From an uncultured Prevotellaceae bacterium (lineage in GTDB: Bacteria > Bacteroidota > Bacteroidia > Bacteroidales > Bacteroidaceae): 45,409 nt of DNA. The notes under the pieces are model-generated. The model saw only the letters and a list, made by a program, of their open reading frames with translations. It was not told where the DNA came from and made no database searches. Both the position numbers and the translations under genes were made by a program. Below are positions 23,531-31,590 of the stretch, in pieces (position 1 is the first letter of the stretch; each line of letters begins with the position of its first letter). The stretch spans positions 1 to 45,409 of the forward strand of contig CACWMK010000025.1 of the NCBI GenBank assembly GCA_902761905.1, written 5' to 3'.

Positions 23531-23929
23531 ATGGAAATCAAGAAGATTGAGAAGTGTGATTTTGTGATGCTGCCTCGTATGCAGCATCGTGGTTTGGCAC
23601 CTAAGCATGTTGAGCGCGATGCGTTCAAGGCGGAGTTGAAACATGTGGAGGGGCATGGGGATTATTGGCTGCTGTATCAGCAATCAAAGCCGCATTTGGT
23701 GGCTCATGTTCAGTTGCCGAAATCGGAGGCTGAGTTTGATAATATCCTTGGATTCTGTTTAGGGCAGAATCATTGGTGTGAGTATATCGAGGGTGATCTA
23801 TCGTTCCTCTGTGTGATCGCCAGCTACAATGCGGCAGAGCTAACTCCTAAGTACCCTGAGTTTATCCGCGAACGGTTTTATGCCTTGTATGATGCTACAT
23901 ATTGGTGGTATGAGTATGGGCTGAAATAA
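23531..23929 (+). CDS. Hypothetical protein, 132 aa
   Basis: Complete ORF with good promoter context. I do not recognise the family. It is a compact soluble protein with no signal peptide, rich in His, Trp and Tyr; notable segments are GHGDYWLLYQQSKPHLVAHV and the end ALYDATYWWYEYGLK. Predicted alternation of strands and helices suggests a small alpha/beta fold. The stop codon lies 5 nt before the 204-bp repeat. It stands alone next to the AbiF-like remnant, convergent to it, so it may belong to the same accessory block. Function unknown. Confidence 0.65.
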   Translation: MEIKKIEKCDFVMLPRMQHRGLAPKHVERDAFKAELKHVEGHGDYWLLYQQSKPHLVAHVQLPKSEAEFDNILGFCLGQNHWCEYIEGDLSFLCVIASYNAAELTPKYPEFIRERFYALYDATYWWYEYGLK

Positions 23930-23934
23930 AAAAA

Positions 23935-24139
23935 CTGCAAGAAAGGTGTAACATTTTGGGTTTTATGCCTACTATAATAATAGAAAGGTGCAAGAAATTT
24001 AGGTAGAATAAAAAAAATAAATAGTACTGGAACTTTGAGCGCCTAATGGATAAGGTGGCCCCATTTTTACAGAAAGATAAGGGCTTAGATCTGAAAGAGC
24101 ACATGGTAGAGATTGAAGAGATGGCGCAATTGGGTGCGG
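23935..24139. repeat. 204-bp repeat, copy B
   Basis: Almost identical to 8474-8677. It fills the gap between the stop of the 132-aa gene and the point where recognisable AbiF-like sequence begins on the minus strand. The break is sharp at 24139, where the two copies diverge. Confidence 0.85.
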
Positions 24140-24423
24140 ACGGCAATTTCGATACGCTCAATTGCAGAGAGTACAATATGGCGGAGATGGCTATCAAATT
24201 CATAAAGCATCTTTGCTTGCTCAAAAGTGCTACCAGGTTTAAAGATGTGATTCTGTCTATCTTCCAAAAGTGGATACCAGTAACCACTCATTCGATAGTA
24301 ACTGACTTTGCGGAGCCATTTTTCAGTTTCTTGTTCATTGGATATAGTCAAACCACGTTGTTTAAGGATGCTAATTTGATTAGCAAACGTTTGAATATGC
24401 TTGGGATATGGTACTTTGTTCAT
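24085..24423 (-). pseudogene. AbiF/AbiD-type (Abi_2) gene truncated to its N-terminal part
   Basis: 113 codons from the ATG at 24423; the ATG at 24447 lies in the terminator hairpin region and is unlikely. The N-terminal half is typical: ILKQRGLTISNEQETEKWL, then YYRMSGYWYPLL, GSTFEQAKMLYEFDSHLRHI and AIERIEIAVRT. Full members are about 300 aa, with a HEPN RNase motif (RxxxxH type) in the lost C-terminal part. The family-like sequence stops at the repeat boundary (24139) and the frame ends 18 codons later. Upstream, within 8 nt of the ATG, is a small promoter-hairpin-terminator unit. Without the HEPN part it should be inactive. Confidence 0.75.
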
Positions 24424-24430
24424 GATCAAA

Positions 24431-24487
24431 TAATAAAAAAGGCTCACCCTAAGCGCGCTGTTCTACGGGAAGCGGGGTAAGCTTGTT
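24431..24487 (-). ncRNA. Candidate small RNA, copy 2, directly before the AbiF-like gene
   Basis: Minus-strand promoter TTTG (24520-24523), 19 bp, TAATTTTG (24493-24500). The predicted RNA of about 55 nt has the stem GCTTACCC/GGGTGAGC (24475-24482 with 24442-24449, one G.U), an inner CGCT/AGCG pairing and a six-T tail ending 8 nt before the ATG at 24423. This layout (promoter, RNA, terminator, toxin-like gene) is that of type III toxin-antitoxin loci and of AbiF-type genes described with an upstream non-coding RNA. An attenuator role is the alternative. Confidence 0.6.
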
Positions 24488-24558
24488 GGGGGCAAAATTA
24501 CAACTTTTTTGTGAATAAACAAACAAATAAATGTTTTTTTGAAGATAATGCTTAAAAA
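24431..24558 (-). repeat. 127-bp repeat, copy 2 (with the small-RNA unit)
   Basis: Pairs with 5485-5611. The shared stretch starts at the T-run and ends about 35 bp upstream of the -33 element, so the repeat equals the whole RNA gene with its promoter and nothing of the protein gene. Confidence 0.85.
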
Positions 24559-24613
24559 TAGTATAAAAAATGAGCAAACTTGCAGTTTCTTGCCCCTTAT
24601 TCAGAAAAATAAT

Positions 24614-24641
24614 GAGGGTGTGCCTATTTTGACACACCCTC
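24614..24641 (-). terminator. Terminator of the GH128-like gene
   Basis: Perfect 9-bp stem GAGGGTGTG (24614-24622) with CACACCCTC (24633-24641), 11 bp past the stop of the minus-strand gene, followed on that strand by a T-rich tract (ATTATTTTT). Confidence 0.8.
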
Positions 24642-24652
24642 TTGTTGTTGTT

Positions 24653-27600
24653 TTAGTGGGCTATGAATTTCTTGTTGTTGCGGATGAAGATGCCTTTCTT
24701 TTGCTTGGTGTTGCTGTGCTTGCGGCCTTGCAGGTCGTAGATGGTATTGGCTGACTTGCTGTCGGCCGAATCTGTTACGATGTCGATACCTGTTGGCATC
24801 AGGGCCTTCTCCTCGTCGGTGATTCCCTGGATGGCAACTGTGGGGCCGGCCCAATTGTCAACAACTGGCAGTGGCTTGCTCTGTCGGTCGGTGAAGGGGC
24901 GCATAATACCTGTATTGCTTTCGAGGTGTGGGCGCTCGCTGCCACTGGCAGTGACTTTCTGCCAGATGCCGTCAGTTAGCTGATAATAGCCTGTGGGCAC
25001 GCGGGTTACAGACGATGTAGCGAGGAATCCACGCAGATTGCCCGGGCCGTCGGTAGTCTTGGTTACAGCATCGCCATATTCCAAGATAGCTGTATCGGAC
25101 TGGTCGGCTAGGTACAGGAAAGGTACGCCTGGTTCGGCCTCGCTGATAGGCTCCAGACACAGATTGCTATAGTCGGCAGTGATGGCTACAATCTGGTAGA
25201 GGCTGACGCGAGGTGATGAAGACACTGTGTATGGCAGACAGGCACATCCATACTGCCCTGGTGCAGCGCTGACACGATAGAGTGGGTGATAGAGCAGGCG
25301 GAATGATGTGGCTGCCCACGAGCCTTCGCGATGGTCGCCCTGACTTGACGTGTTGCCAACCTGGCGCCAAGCTAAGTCGTCGGCGTCTTGCTTAGAGCCT
25401 GTGAAGCCAATGGCTATGCTGCCGCCCTCTTTGATATACATAGGCACAGTAGACAGTGTCTGCCATCGCTGACTATTAGCAATGTTAGGCAAGTCGAGAC
25501 GGTCGGTGGTAAGCAGATGCGAGGAAATAGAGTCGGTACCATTACTTATATAGGCATGCTGGTCGGACAGACAATAGTGATCGGTAGCTGCTTCACACTC
25601 TATGGAGTATAGGCCATGTGTCAGGCTGGTAACGTTCTGTCGAATAGCCATAGTCTCTGTCTCATTGCCTTCCTTCTTTATCTTCCATACAGCACTCCAG
25701 TATGTTCTGCCATTGTCGCTCTTCTGCTGCTGTGTGCCGTCTCTGTAAGAGCCGGCTCTGGTCTGCCATCCTGTGGCAGTGGCATTAGAGAAGTCGGGCG
25801 ACTGGATCTTGTCGGCAACCTCTGTCATGGGCATAAACTCGGCTATGGCCTGTTGCAAAGCCTGGCAACGCTCCTCAACCCATGTGGTTGATGGCCATGT
25901 GCCAGCGGCAATCTGCTTCTCGGCTTCGTCGCACAGTTCCTTCAGACGGTCGTCGTCTGGCAGCGACAATGCAATGAGTTTTTTGGCATCGTCGAACAGT
26001 TCGGCAAAGTGAGGGAGGCTATTGTATGAACGTATAGCTTCGTCGACAGCCTGCTGTACTCTGGCCATATCCTTGGCAGGTTCTGCATCAGTAGTGGCAA
26101 GAACGTTGTCGATGGCAGTGGCGAAAGCTGCGCCTGCATAGTCCTTGAATGCCAGGGCTCGCTTGCGCTGGGCTGCAGCTCCATCGGCCAATGCCTCTTC
26201 GGCAGTATCAAACAGACGGCAAATCACGATGTTGTCCAGCTGCGACTGGCTGCCAAGGGTGTGGAATGATACAAGTGCTTTGCTGTAGGTACCGCTGTTG
26301 GCAGTGAAGAATTGTGTCTGCCAGTTGGGCGTGGTGTTGCTTAGTGAGCCTACGCTGCTGTCACTCTGCTGACTGTTGCTGCTCAGCGCAAACGTACAGT
26401 TCTTACTGGTCAGGTTGCTGGCGTCGGCAGAGAAATAGTAGTATGCGCCGGGCTGCAGGTCGATAACGGTCTTCAGTGCCGACTCGCTATCAGCTGCTCC
26501 GTTGCCATAAGCCTGCAGGTATGCGCCTCCATCGCTGCCACCTGTATCGATGGCCTGGAACCAAGGCTTCTCTATTTTTTCGCCCTTGCCGTTAGTCCAT
26601 GCAGTGAGTCCCATGTCAAAGCGTCCGTTGGTCAGTATGTTGCCACCTATATACATGATCTTTCCGTCTACATCGACAGCTTCGCCTGCACTGATGTCGC
26701 TAATGGCTGTCATCACTGGGTTGGTGGTACGAGTACGACCATTGGCATCTTTCTCGACGATACGGAACTGCCAACCCAGACGTGCATCGATGTCATTGAC
26801 TGTGCAGTAACCTGACTGCTCGCCACCAGTAATGTCGGCTACCACAGTCCACTCGTCGCTCTCGCTCTTGCGACATTCTACATGGATGTATTCATTCTGT
26901 TCGCCGTTGTATTCATACCATCTGATGGCGGCCTTGCTGTTCTGGCTGTTGTAGCTTACCGTAAGGTCCTTGGGATCGTACTGAGTAGGAGCATTGGGCA
27001 CATAGTCGTACTTTCCGTTGTATGCCAGTCCACCGTCAAGCTTTGAATACATCTCGCCGGCAGGAGTCAGTGCTCCATTAAGATATACCTTTGATATGTC
27101 GCGCTCTCCGTTCCAATAGAAGTAGCGCTCCACATAGTCGTAGCCGTTAAGGGCATTGCATATACGCTTCAGGGCATCGCGAACCTGGGTCTTTGTGACG
27201 CCATCGGCAAATGCTCCGTTTTGGTTCCACGATGCACCCCAGCACCATTCTGATATCCATATAGGACGGTGTACGGCATTTACCCAGTTGCGAAGGTTGC
27301 CGAAGTTGCCTTCGGGCCAGTAACAGTGCATGTCGAGCACATCGCAGCGCCATCCTCTGGCATCGATGCTGTCGAGGAATGTCTTTAGGAATCCTGTTCC
27401 GTTCCAGTAGTCGCTGCCGTCCCATGATGAAGGTGTGCACAGGCGCATACCTGTACGCATAAGGTCGGGCCATACAGCCAGGATAGCTTTAAGATCCTCT
27501 GGATGGTCGTCGCTCTTGTTCAGGGGTTCGTTGCTGGTCTTAAGGTGACATGTGTAGGTAGGCTTTCCGCAGTCGGAGGGCGAAGGCCATGTAGAGTATA

Positions 27601-28375
27601 TCTGGTGAGATACGCACTCCTGATTGGGCAGCATGTCGGTGCCTGCACTCCACGAGTATGTGCTGGTGACATTCAGAGCCTCGCAGGCAGCTGCATCGCC
27701 TCCTGCAGCTGCAAGTTGTGGTTTGCCTGCATCGTACCAGCGGAACACACGATAGCTGGAAATGCTGCGGTCCATGATAGCTGGCAGTGAAGACATCTCC
27801 AAATCGCGGTCGGCAGCAATGAAGCATCGGCTATAGCCTCGTCCTTCACCCTGCAGCGAGAAGGTCACCATGTGGCCTCGCTTCAGTCGGAAACTGCGTA
27901 TGCGGTTGTTGAGCTGCTTGTCGGTGAGTGTGTTCATAAAGCCGTTGGTACTCTCAAGTCCGAAGTCGTTGCATGCCTCGCCCTGAAAGTTGGGCTCGCT
28001 ATACACGGTGAGAGGCTTCAGGTCGCGACTGTAAGGCATGATGATGCAGCCACGGTTGTACATCTTCAGTTGGCAGTTCTGTCCGTTGACAGCCTTTTCG
28101 CCACTTATGAGTACGTGCTTGGCCAGCAGACTTTTGGCCTTTGATGGCTTAACATCGAGTAGAATGAGTACGGCATGCTCCGTATTCTCAATGTTCACAA
28201 TACCATCGTCGGTGAATGGTGTAGCACCGGTTACACTGTAGTCTACATCGTCGGTAAGGGTTACTAGGCCCGTTACCTGTTCTACGCTTTTAGACGTGTT
28301 GACGCCAAAGGCTGTCGTAGCAACCATGAGCAGGCATACTGTCATGGCAATTAGCTGAGCATATAATTTCTGCAT
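24653..28375 (-). CDS. Large secreted multimodular GH128-like glycosidase
   Basis: 1240 aa with a signal peptide (about 1-24). Residues 1-200 form an unrecognised N-terminal region. A glycosyl-hydrolase catalytic core of the GH128 type (PF11790-like) spans about 200-460: HLKTSNEPLN with Glu283 as acid/base and RPIWISEWCWGASW with Glu376 as nucleophile, plus DVLDMHCYW. GH128 enzymes cut beta-1,3-glucan. A fibronectin-like segment (about 465-560) and carbohydrate-binding-like jelly rolls (from ILTNGRFDMGLTAW, about 580, and again near 870) follow. The last 30 residues (YDLQGRK...KKGIFIRNNKKF) form a short C-terminal tail as in Prevotella secreted proteins. It stands alone on its strand. Exact substrate is inferred. 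Confidence 0.8.
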   Translation of the reverse strand: MQKLYAQLIAMTVCLLMVATTAFGVNTSKSVEQVTGLVTLTDDVDYSVTGATPFTDDGIVNIENTEHAVLILLDVKPSKAKSLLAKHVLISGEKAVNGQNCQLKMYNRGCIIMPYSRDLKPLTVYSEPNFQGEACNDFGLESTNGFMNTLTDKQLNNRIRSFRLKRGHMVTFSLQGEGRGYSRCFIAADRDLEMSSLPAIMDRSISSYRVFRWYDAGKPQLAAAGGDAAACEALNVTSTYSWSAGTDMLPNQECVSHQIYSTWPSPSDCGKPTYTCHLKTSNEPLNKSDDHPEDLKAILAVWPDLMRTGMRLCTPSSWDGSDYWNGTGFLKTFLDSIDARGWRCDVLDMHCYWPEGNFGNLRNWVNAVHRPIWISEWCWGASWNQNGAFADGVTKTQVRDALKRICNALNGYDYVERYFYWNGERDISKVYLNGALTPAGEMYSKLDGGLAYNGKYDYVPNAPTQYDPKDLTVSYNSQNSKAAIRWYEYNGEQNEYIHVECRKSESDEWTVVADITGGEQSGYCTVNDIDARLGWQFRIVEKDANGRTRTTNPVMTAISDISAGEAVDVDGKIMYIGGNILTNGRFDMGLTAWTNGKGEKIEKPWFQAIDTGGSDGGAYLQAYGNGAADSESALKTVIDLQPGAYYYFSADASNLTSKNCTFALSSNSQQSDSSVGSLSNTTPNWQTQFFTANSGTYSKALVSFHTLGSQSQLDNIVICRLFDTAEEALADGAAAQRKRALAFKDYAGAAFATAIDNVLATTDAEPAKDMARVQQAVDEAIRSYNSLPHFAELFDDAKKLIALSLPDDDRLKELCDEAEKQIAAGTWPSTTWVEERCQALQQAIAEFMPMTEVADKIQSPDFSNATATGWQTRAGSYRDGTQQQKSDNGRTYWSAVWKIKKEGNETETMAIRQNVTSLTHGLYSIECEAATDHYCLSDQHAYISNGTDSISSHLLTTDRLDLPNIANSQRWQTLSTVPMYIKEGGSIAIGFTGSKQDADDLAWRQVGNTSSQGDHREGSWAATSFRLLYHPLYRVSAAPGQYGCACLPYTVSSSPRVSLYQIVAITADYSNLCLEPISEAEPGVPFLYLADQSDTAILEYGDAVTKTTDGPGNLRGFLATSSVTRVPTGYYQLTDGIWQKVTASGSERPHLESNTGIMRPFTDRQSKPLPVVDNWAGPTVAIQGITDEEKALMPTGIDIVTDSADSKSANTIYDLQGRKHSNTKQKKGIFIRNNKKFIAH

Positions 28376-28436
28376 TCGTATTTAAAATTGAGTTATATAG
28401 TTATTCATTTTACTGCGGTTTTTCAGAACCGCGCTG

Positions 28437-28444
28437 CAAAGGTA
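28437..28444 (-). promoter_or_regulatory. Promoter -7 box of the GH128-like gene
   Basis: TACCTTTG on the minus strand, with a loose ATTG-like -33 element about 19 bp upstream. The leader of about 55 nt starts with a hairpin (GCGGTT/AACCGC, about 28415-28433). Confidence 0.6.
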
Positions 28445-28495
28445 AATATAATTTCTGAAAAACAATGTGTTTTTTGAATAAAAACATGATGATTA

Positions 28496-28527
28496 TTTGC
28501 TAATGTCGCAAAAAGTAACTATCTTTG
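28496..28527 (+). promoter_or_regulatory. Promoter of the M16 peptidase gene
   Basis: TTTG (28496-28499), 20 bp, TATCTTTG (28520-28527), 33 nt before the ATG. It is divergent from the GH128-like promoter. Confidence 0.8.
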
Positions 28528-28560
28528 CGGCTGATTTAAATATATAACTTAAAAAAAGTA

Positions 28561-31464
28561 ATGAGACTTAAACTGATTTCAACTATTGTAGCCTTGGGAC
28601 TTGGAATGAGTGCCCAGGCTAAGGATTTTAAGTACACAACCGTGCCTGGAGATATGATGCAGACCCGTATCTATACACTGGACAACGGGTTGAAGGTTTA
28701 TCTGAGTGTGAACGCTGAGAAACCACGTATACAGACTTATATAGCCGTGCGTACGGGTTCGAAGAACGACCCTGCAGAGACTACAGGACTGGCTCACTAT
28801 CTGGAGCACCTGATGTTTAAGGGTACCAAGCAGTTTGGTACCAACAACCCAGAGGCCGAGAAACCTCTGCTCGACGAGATAGAGCAGCGCTATGAGGCTT
28901 ATCGCAAGCTGACTGACCCTGCACAGCGTAAGCAGGCTTACCACGAGATTGACTCTGTATCGCAGTTGGCTGCAAAGTATTTCATCCCCAATGAGTACGA
29001 CAAGCTGATGGCTGCTATCGGTGCTCAGGGTACTAACGCATTCACAAGCAACGACGTGACATGCTATGTAGAGGATATCCCATCGAACGAGATCGACAAC
29101 TGGGCTAAGATCCAAGCAGACCGTTTCCAGAATATGGTTATCCGTGGTTTCCACACTGAGCTGGAGGCTGTGTACGAGGAATATAACATCTATCTGACCG
29201 ATGACGGTGATAAGATATGGAATGCTATCGGTAAGAAGCTTACACCTACTCACCCCTATGGTACACAGACTACCATCGGTACTCAGGAACACCTGAAGAA
29301 TCCATCGATAACAAACATCAAGAACTACTTTAACAAGTGGTACGTGCCCAACAACGTGGCTATCTGTATGGCCGGAGACTTTGATCCTGACAAGACTATA
29401 GCTATCATCGACAAGTACTTCAGCGGATGGAAGCCAGGTGCTGACGTGCGTCAGCCTGTATTCCCAGCACAGCGCCGTCTTACTGCTCCCAGCGATACAA
29501 CTATCATCGGTCAGCAGGCCGAGCAGGTGTGGATGGCATGGTTGGCCAATAAGGCCGCAGACCTGCAGTGCGACACACTGGATGTGATAGGTGATATGCT
29601 GAGCAACGGCCGTGCAGGTATCTTTGACCTGAACCTGAACCAGACAATGAAGGTGCAGGGTGCAGGCGCAGGTTTGCAGGACCAGCAGGACTACTCATCA
29701 TTCATACTGATGGGACAGCCAAAGCCCAACCAGTCGTTGAAGGAAGTGCGCGAGCTGATGCTTGCCGAGATTGAAAACCTGAAGAAAGGCAACTTCTCTG
29801 ACGATCTGCTGCCATCGGTAGTGAACAATAAGAAGCTGAGCTACCAGCGCTCGATGGAGAACAACCGCTGGCGTACCAATAAGTTTATGAGTGCCTTTAT
29901 CAATGGCATAGAGTGGGAACGTGAGGTAGGTTACCTGGACCGCATTTCGAAGATGACTAAGCAGCAGATTGTGGACTTTGCCAACCGATTCTTCACCAAT
30001 GGCTATGCTACAATCTTCAAGGTTCAGGGTGTTGACACATTGCAGAAGAAGATAGACAAGCCTGCCATCACTCCAATCCAGGCCAACCGCGACCAGAAGA
30101 GTGCTTTTGTAAAGGCTATCCAGGAGACAGAGGTAGAGCCTATCCAGCCTGTATTCGTTGACTATAGCAAGGATCTCACCATCACAGAGACAAAGAAAAA
30201 GCTGCCTCTGTATTATAAGAAGAACGTAGAAAACGGCCTGTTCAACCTTGTGTTCCGCTATGATTTCGGCCATGAGGACGACAACCGTTATGACATAGCT
30301 TGCGACTATCTGGACTATGTGGGTACAGATAAGCTCTCGGCCATGGAGATTAAGCAACAGTTCTATAAGCTGGCTTGTAACTATAGCGTGAACGTGAATG
30401 GCGACAACCTGAACATCTCACTCTCTGGTCTGAACGAGAACATGCCTGCAGCGCTGAAGCTGATGGAGAATGTGCTGCACAACGCAAAGGCCGACAAGGA
30501 GTCGTATGCTCAGTTTGTTGACCTGACACTGAAGTCGCGTGACGACATCAAGAAGGATCAGCGCACATGTTTCGACTATCTGTATTCTTACTGCGTATAC
30601 GGTCCTCACAACTTGCGTCGTGACGATATGACCGAGAAGCAGTTGCGCGAGGCTGACCCACAGGAACTGCTGAATCTGCTGGGCGACCTGAGCAACAAGG
30701 AGCACAAGGTGCTGTACTATGGACCAATGAGCGAGAAGGAACTCTCAGCCCTGCTTTCGAAGGAGCACAAGACACCTAAGAAGCTGATGCCTGTATCGCA
30801 GGGTGTGCCATTTGTTGAGCAGCAGGCTACAGAGAACCAGGTAGTGATAGCACCATTCGATGCTAAGAACATCTACATGCGAATGTATCACAATGAGGGT
30901 CGCACATGGAATCCTGAAGAGGCTGCTGTACAGGAGTTGTTCAACGAGTACTATGGTGGCGGTATGAACGGTATCGTGTTCCAGGAGATGCGTGAGGCAC
31001 GTGGACTGGCTTACAATGCATACGCAAACTACTATAGTCCAAGTGCTAAGGATCGTAAGGAGTACTATATGACTCATATCATCACTCAGAACGATAAGAT
31101 GGTTGACTGTATCTCGCACTTCCACGATATACTGAACGATATGCCTGCCAGTGAGACTGCATTCCAGATTGCAAAGGATGCTGTAACTAAGCGCCTGGCA
31201 AGTACACGTGTCACTAAGAGTGGCGTTATCTACTCGTATCTCGCAGCTCAGAAGTTGGGCATGAACATAAGCACCAACGAACTTATCTACAAGAATCTGG
31301 ATAAGGTTCAGCTTAAGGACATCGTGAACTTCGAGAAGCAGAACATGGCCAACAAGGCTTATCGCTACATCATCCTGGGCGATGAGAAGGAGCTGGATAT
31401 GAAGTATCTGGAGAAACTTGGTCCCATCAAGCGCTTGTCAATTGAAGAAGTATTCGGGTATTGA
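28561..31464 (+). CDS. Secreted M16-family zinc metallopeptidase (pitrilysin/insulinase type)
   Basis: 967 aa with a signal peptide (to about residue 20, AQA). The inverted zinc motif HxxEH is HYLEH at 79-83 (His79, Glu82, His83), with the distal Glu in the ELEAVYEEYNIYL segment. The arrangement is that of two tandem M16 halves: the N-terminal half is active and the C-terminal half (from about 500) has no HxxEH, as usual. It degrades peptides in the periplasm. It stands as a single gene under its own promoter, with a repetitive hairpin downstream. Confidence 0.93.
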   Translation: MRLKLISTIVALGLGMSAQAKDFKYTTVPGDMMQTRIYTLDNGLKVYLSVNAEKPRIQTYIAVRTGSKNDPAETTGLAHYLEHLMFKGTKQFGTNNPEAEKPLLDEIEQRYEAYRKLTDPAQRKQAYHEIDSVSQLAAKYFIPNEYDKLMAAIGAQGTNAFTSNDVTCYVEDIPSNEIDNWAKIQADRFQNMVIRGFHTELEAVYEEYNIYLTDDGDKIWNAIGKKLTPTHPYGTQTTIGTQEHLKNPSITNIKNYFNKWYVPNNVAICMAGDFDPDKTIAIIDKYFSGWKPGADVRQPVFPAQRRLTAPSDTTIIGQQAEQVWMAWLANKAADLQCDTLDVIGDMLSNGRAGIFDLNLNQTMKVQGAGAGLQDQQDYSSFILMGQPKPNQSLKEVRELMLAEIENLKKGNFSDDLLPSVVNNKKLSYQRSMENNRWRTNKFMSAFINGIEWEREVGYLDRISKMTKQQIVDFANRFFTNGYATIFKVQGVDTLQKKIDKPAITPIQANRDQKSAFVKAIQETEVEPIQPVFVDYSKDLTITETKKKLPLYYKKNVENGLFNLVFRYDFGHEDDNRYDIACDYLDYVGTDKLSAMEIKQQFYKLACNYSVNVNGDNLNISLSGLNENMPAALKLMENVLHNAKADKESYAQFVDLTLKSRDDIKKDQRTCFDYLYSYCVYGPHNLRRDDMTEKQLREADPQELLNLLGDLSNKEHKVLYYGPMSEKELSALLSKEHKTPKKLMPVSQGVPFVEQQATENQVVIAPFDAKNIYMRMYHNEGRTWNPEEAAVQELFNEYYGGGMNGIVFQEMREARGLAYNAYANYYSPSAKDRKEYYMTHIITQNDKMVDCISHFHDILNDMPASETAFQIAKDAVTKRLASTRVTKSGVIYSYLAAQKLGMNISTNELIYKNLDKVQLKDIVNFEKQNMANKAYRYIILGDEKELDMKYLEKLGPIKRLSIEEVFGY

Positions 31465-31469
31465 TAATG

Positions 31470-31548
31470 AACACAGAGACACAAAGGCTCAGAGAGTTAA
31501 TATAGGGATAAGTAGAAAAAAAACTCTGTATCTCTGAGTCTCTGTGTT
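31470..31548. repeat. Imperfect inverted repeat of the ACACAGAGAC type
   Basis: Arms AACACAGAGAC (31470-31480) and GTCTCTGTGTT (31538-31548), extended by CTCAGAGA/TCTCTGAG-like pairing. It lies between the M16 and fumarase genes and probably ends M16 transcription. Such CACAGAGACACAGAG tracts occur as dispersed repeats in Bacteroidales. Confidence 0.55.
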
Positions 31549-31590
31549 GAAATATAGAAATTTTGGTTAATTAAACAAACAAATACGTTT

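Noticed and set aside
24046-24480. Plus-strand ORF of 144 aa opposite the AbiF-like gene
   Set aside because: The minus strand shows clear Abi_2 family motifs over the same bases, and the plus-strand frame has no family pattern beyond the part that lies in the 204-bp repeat.
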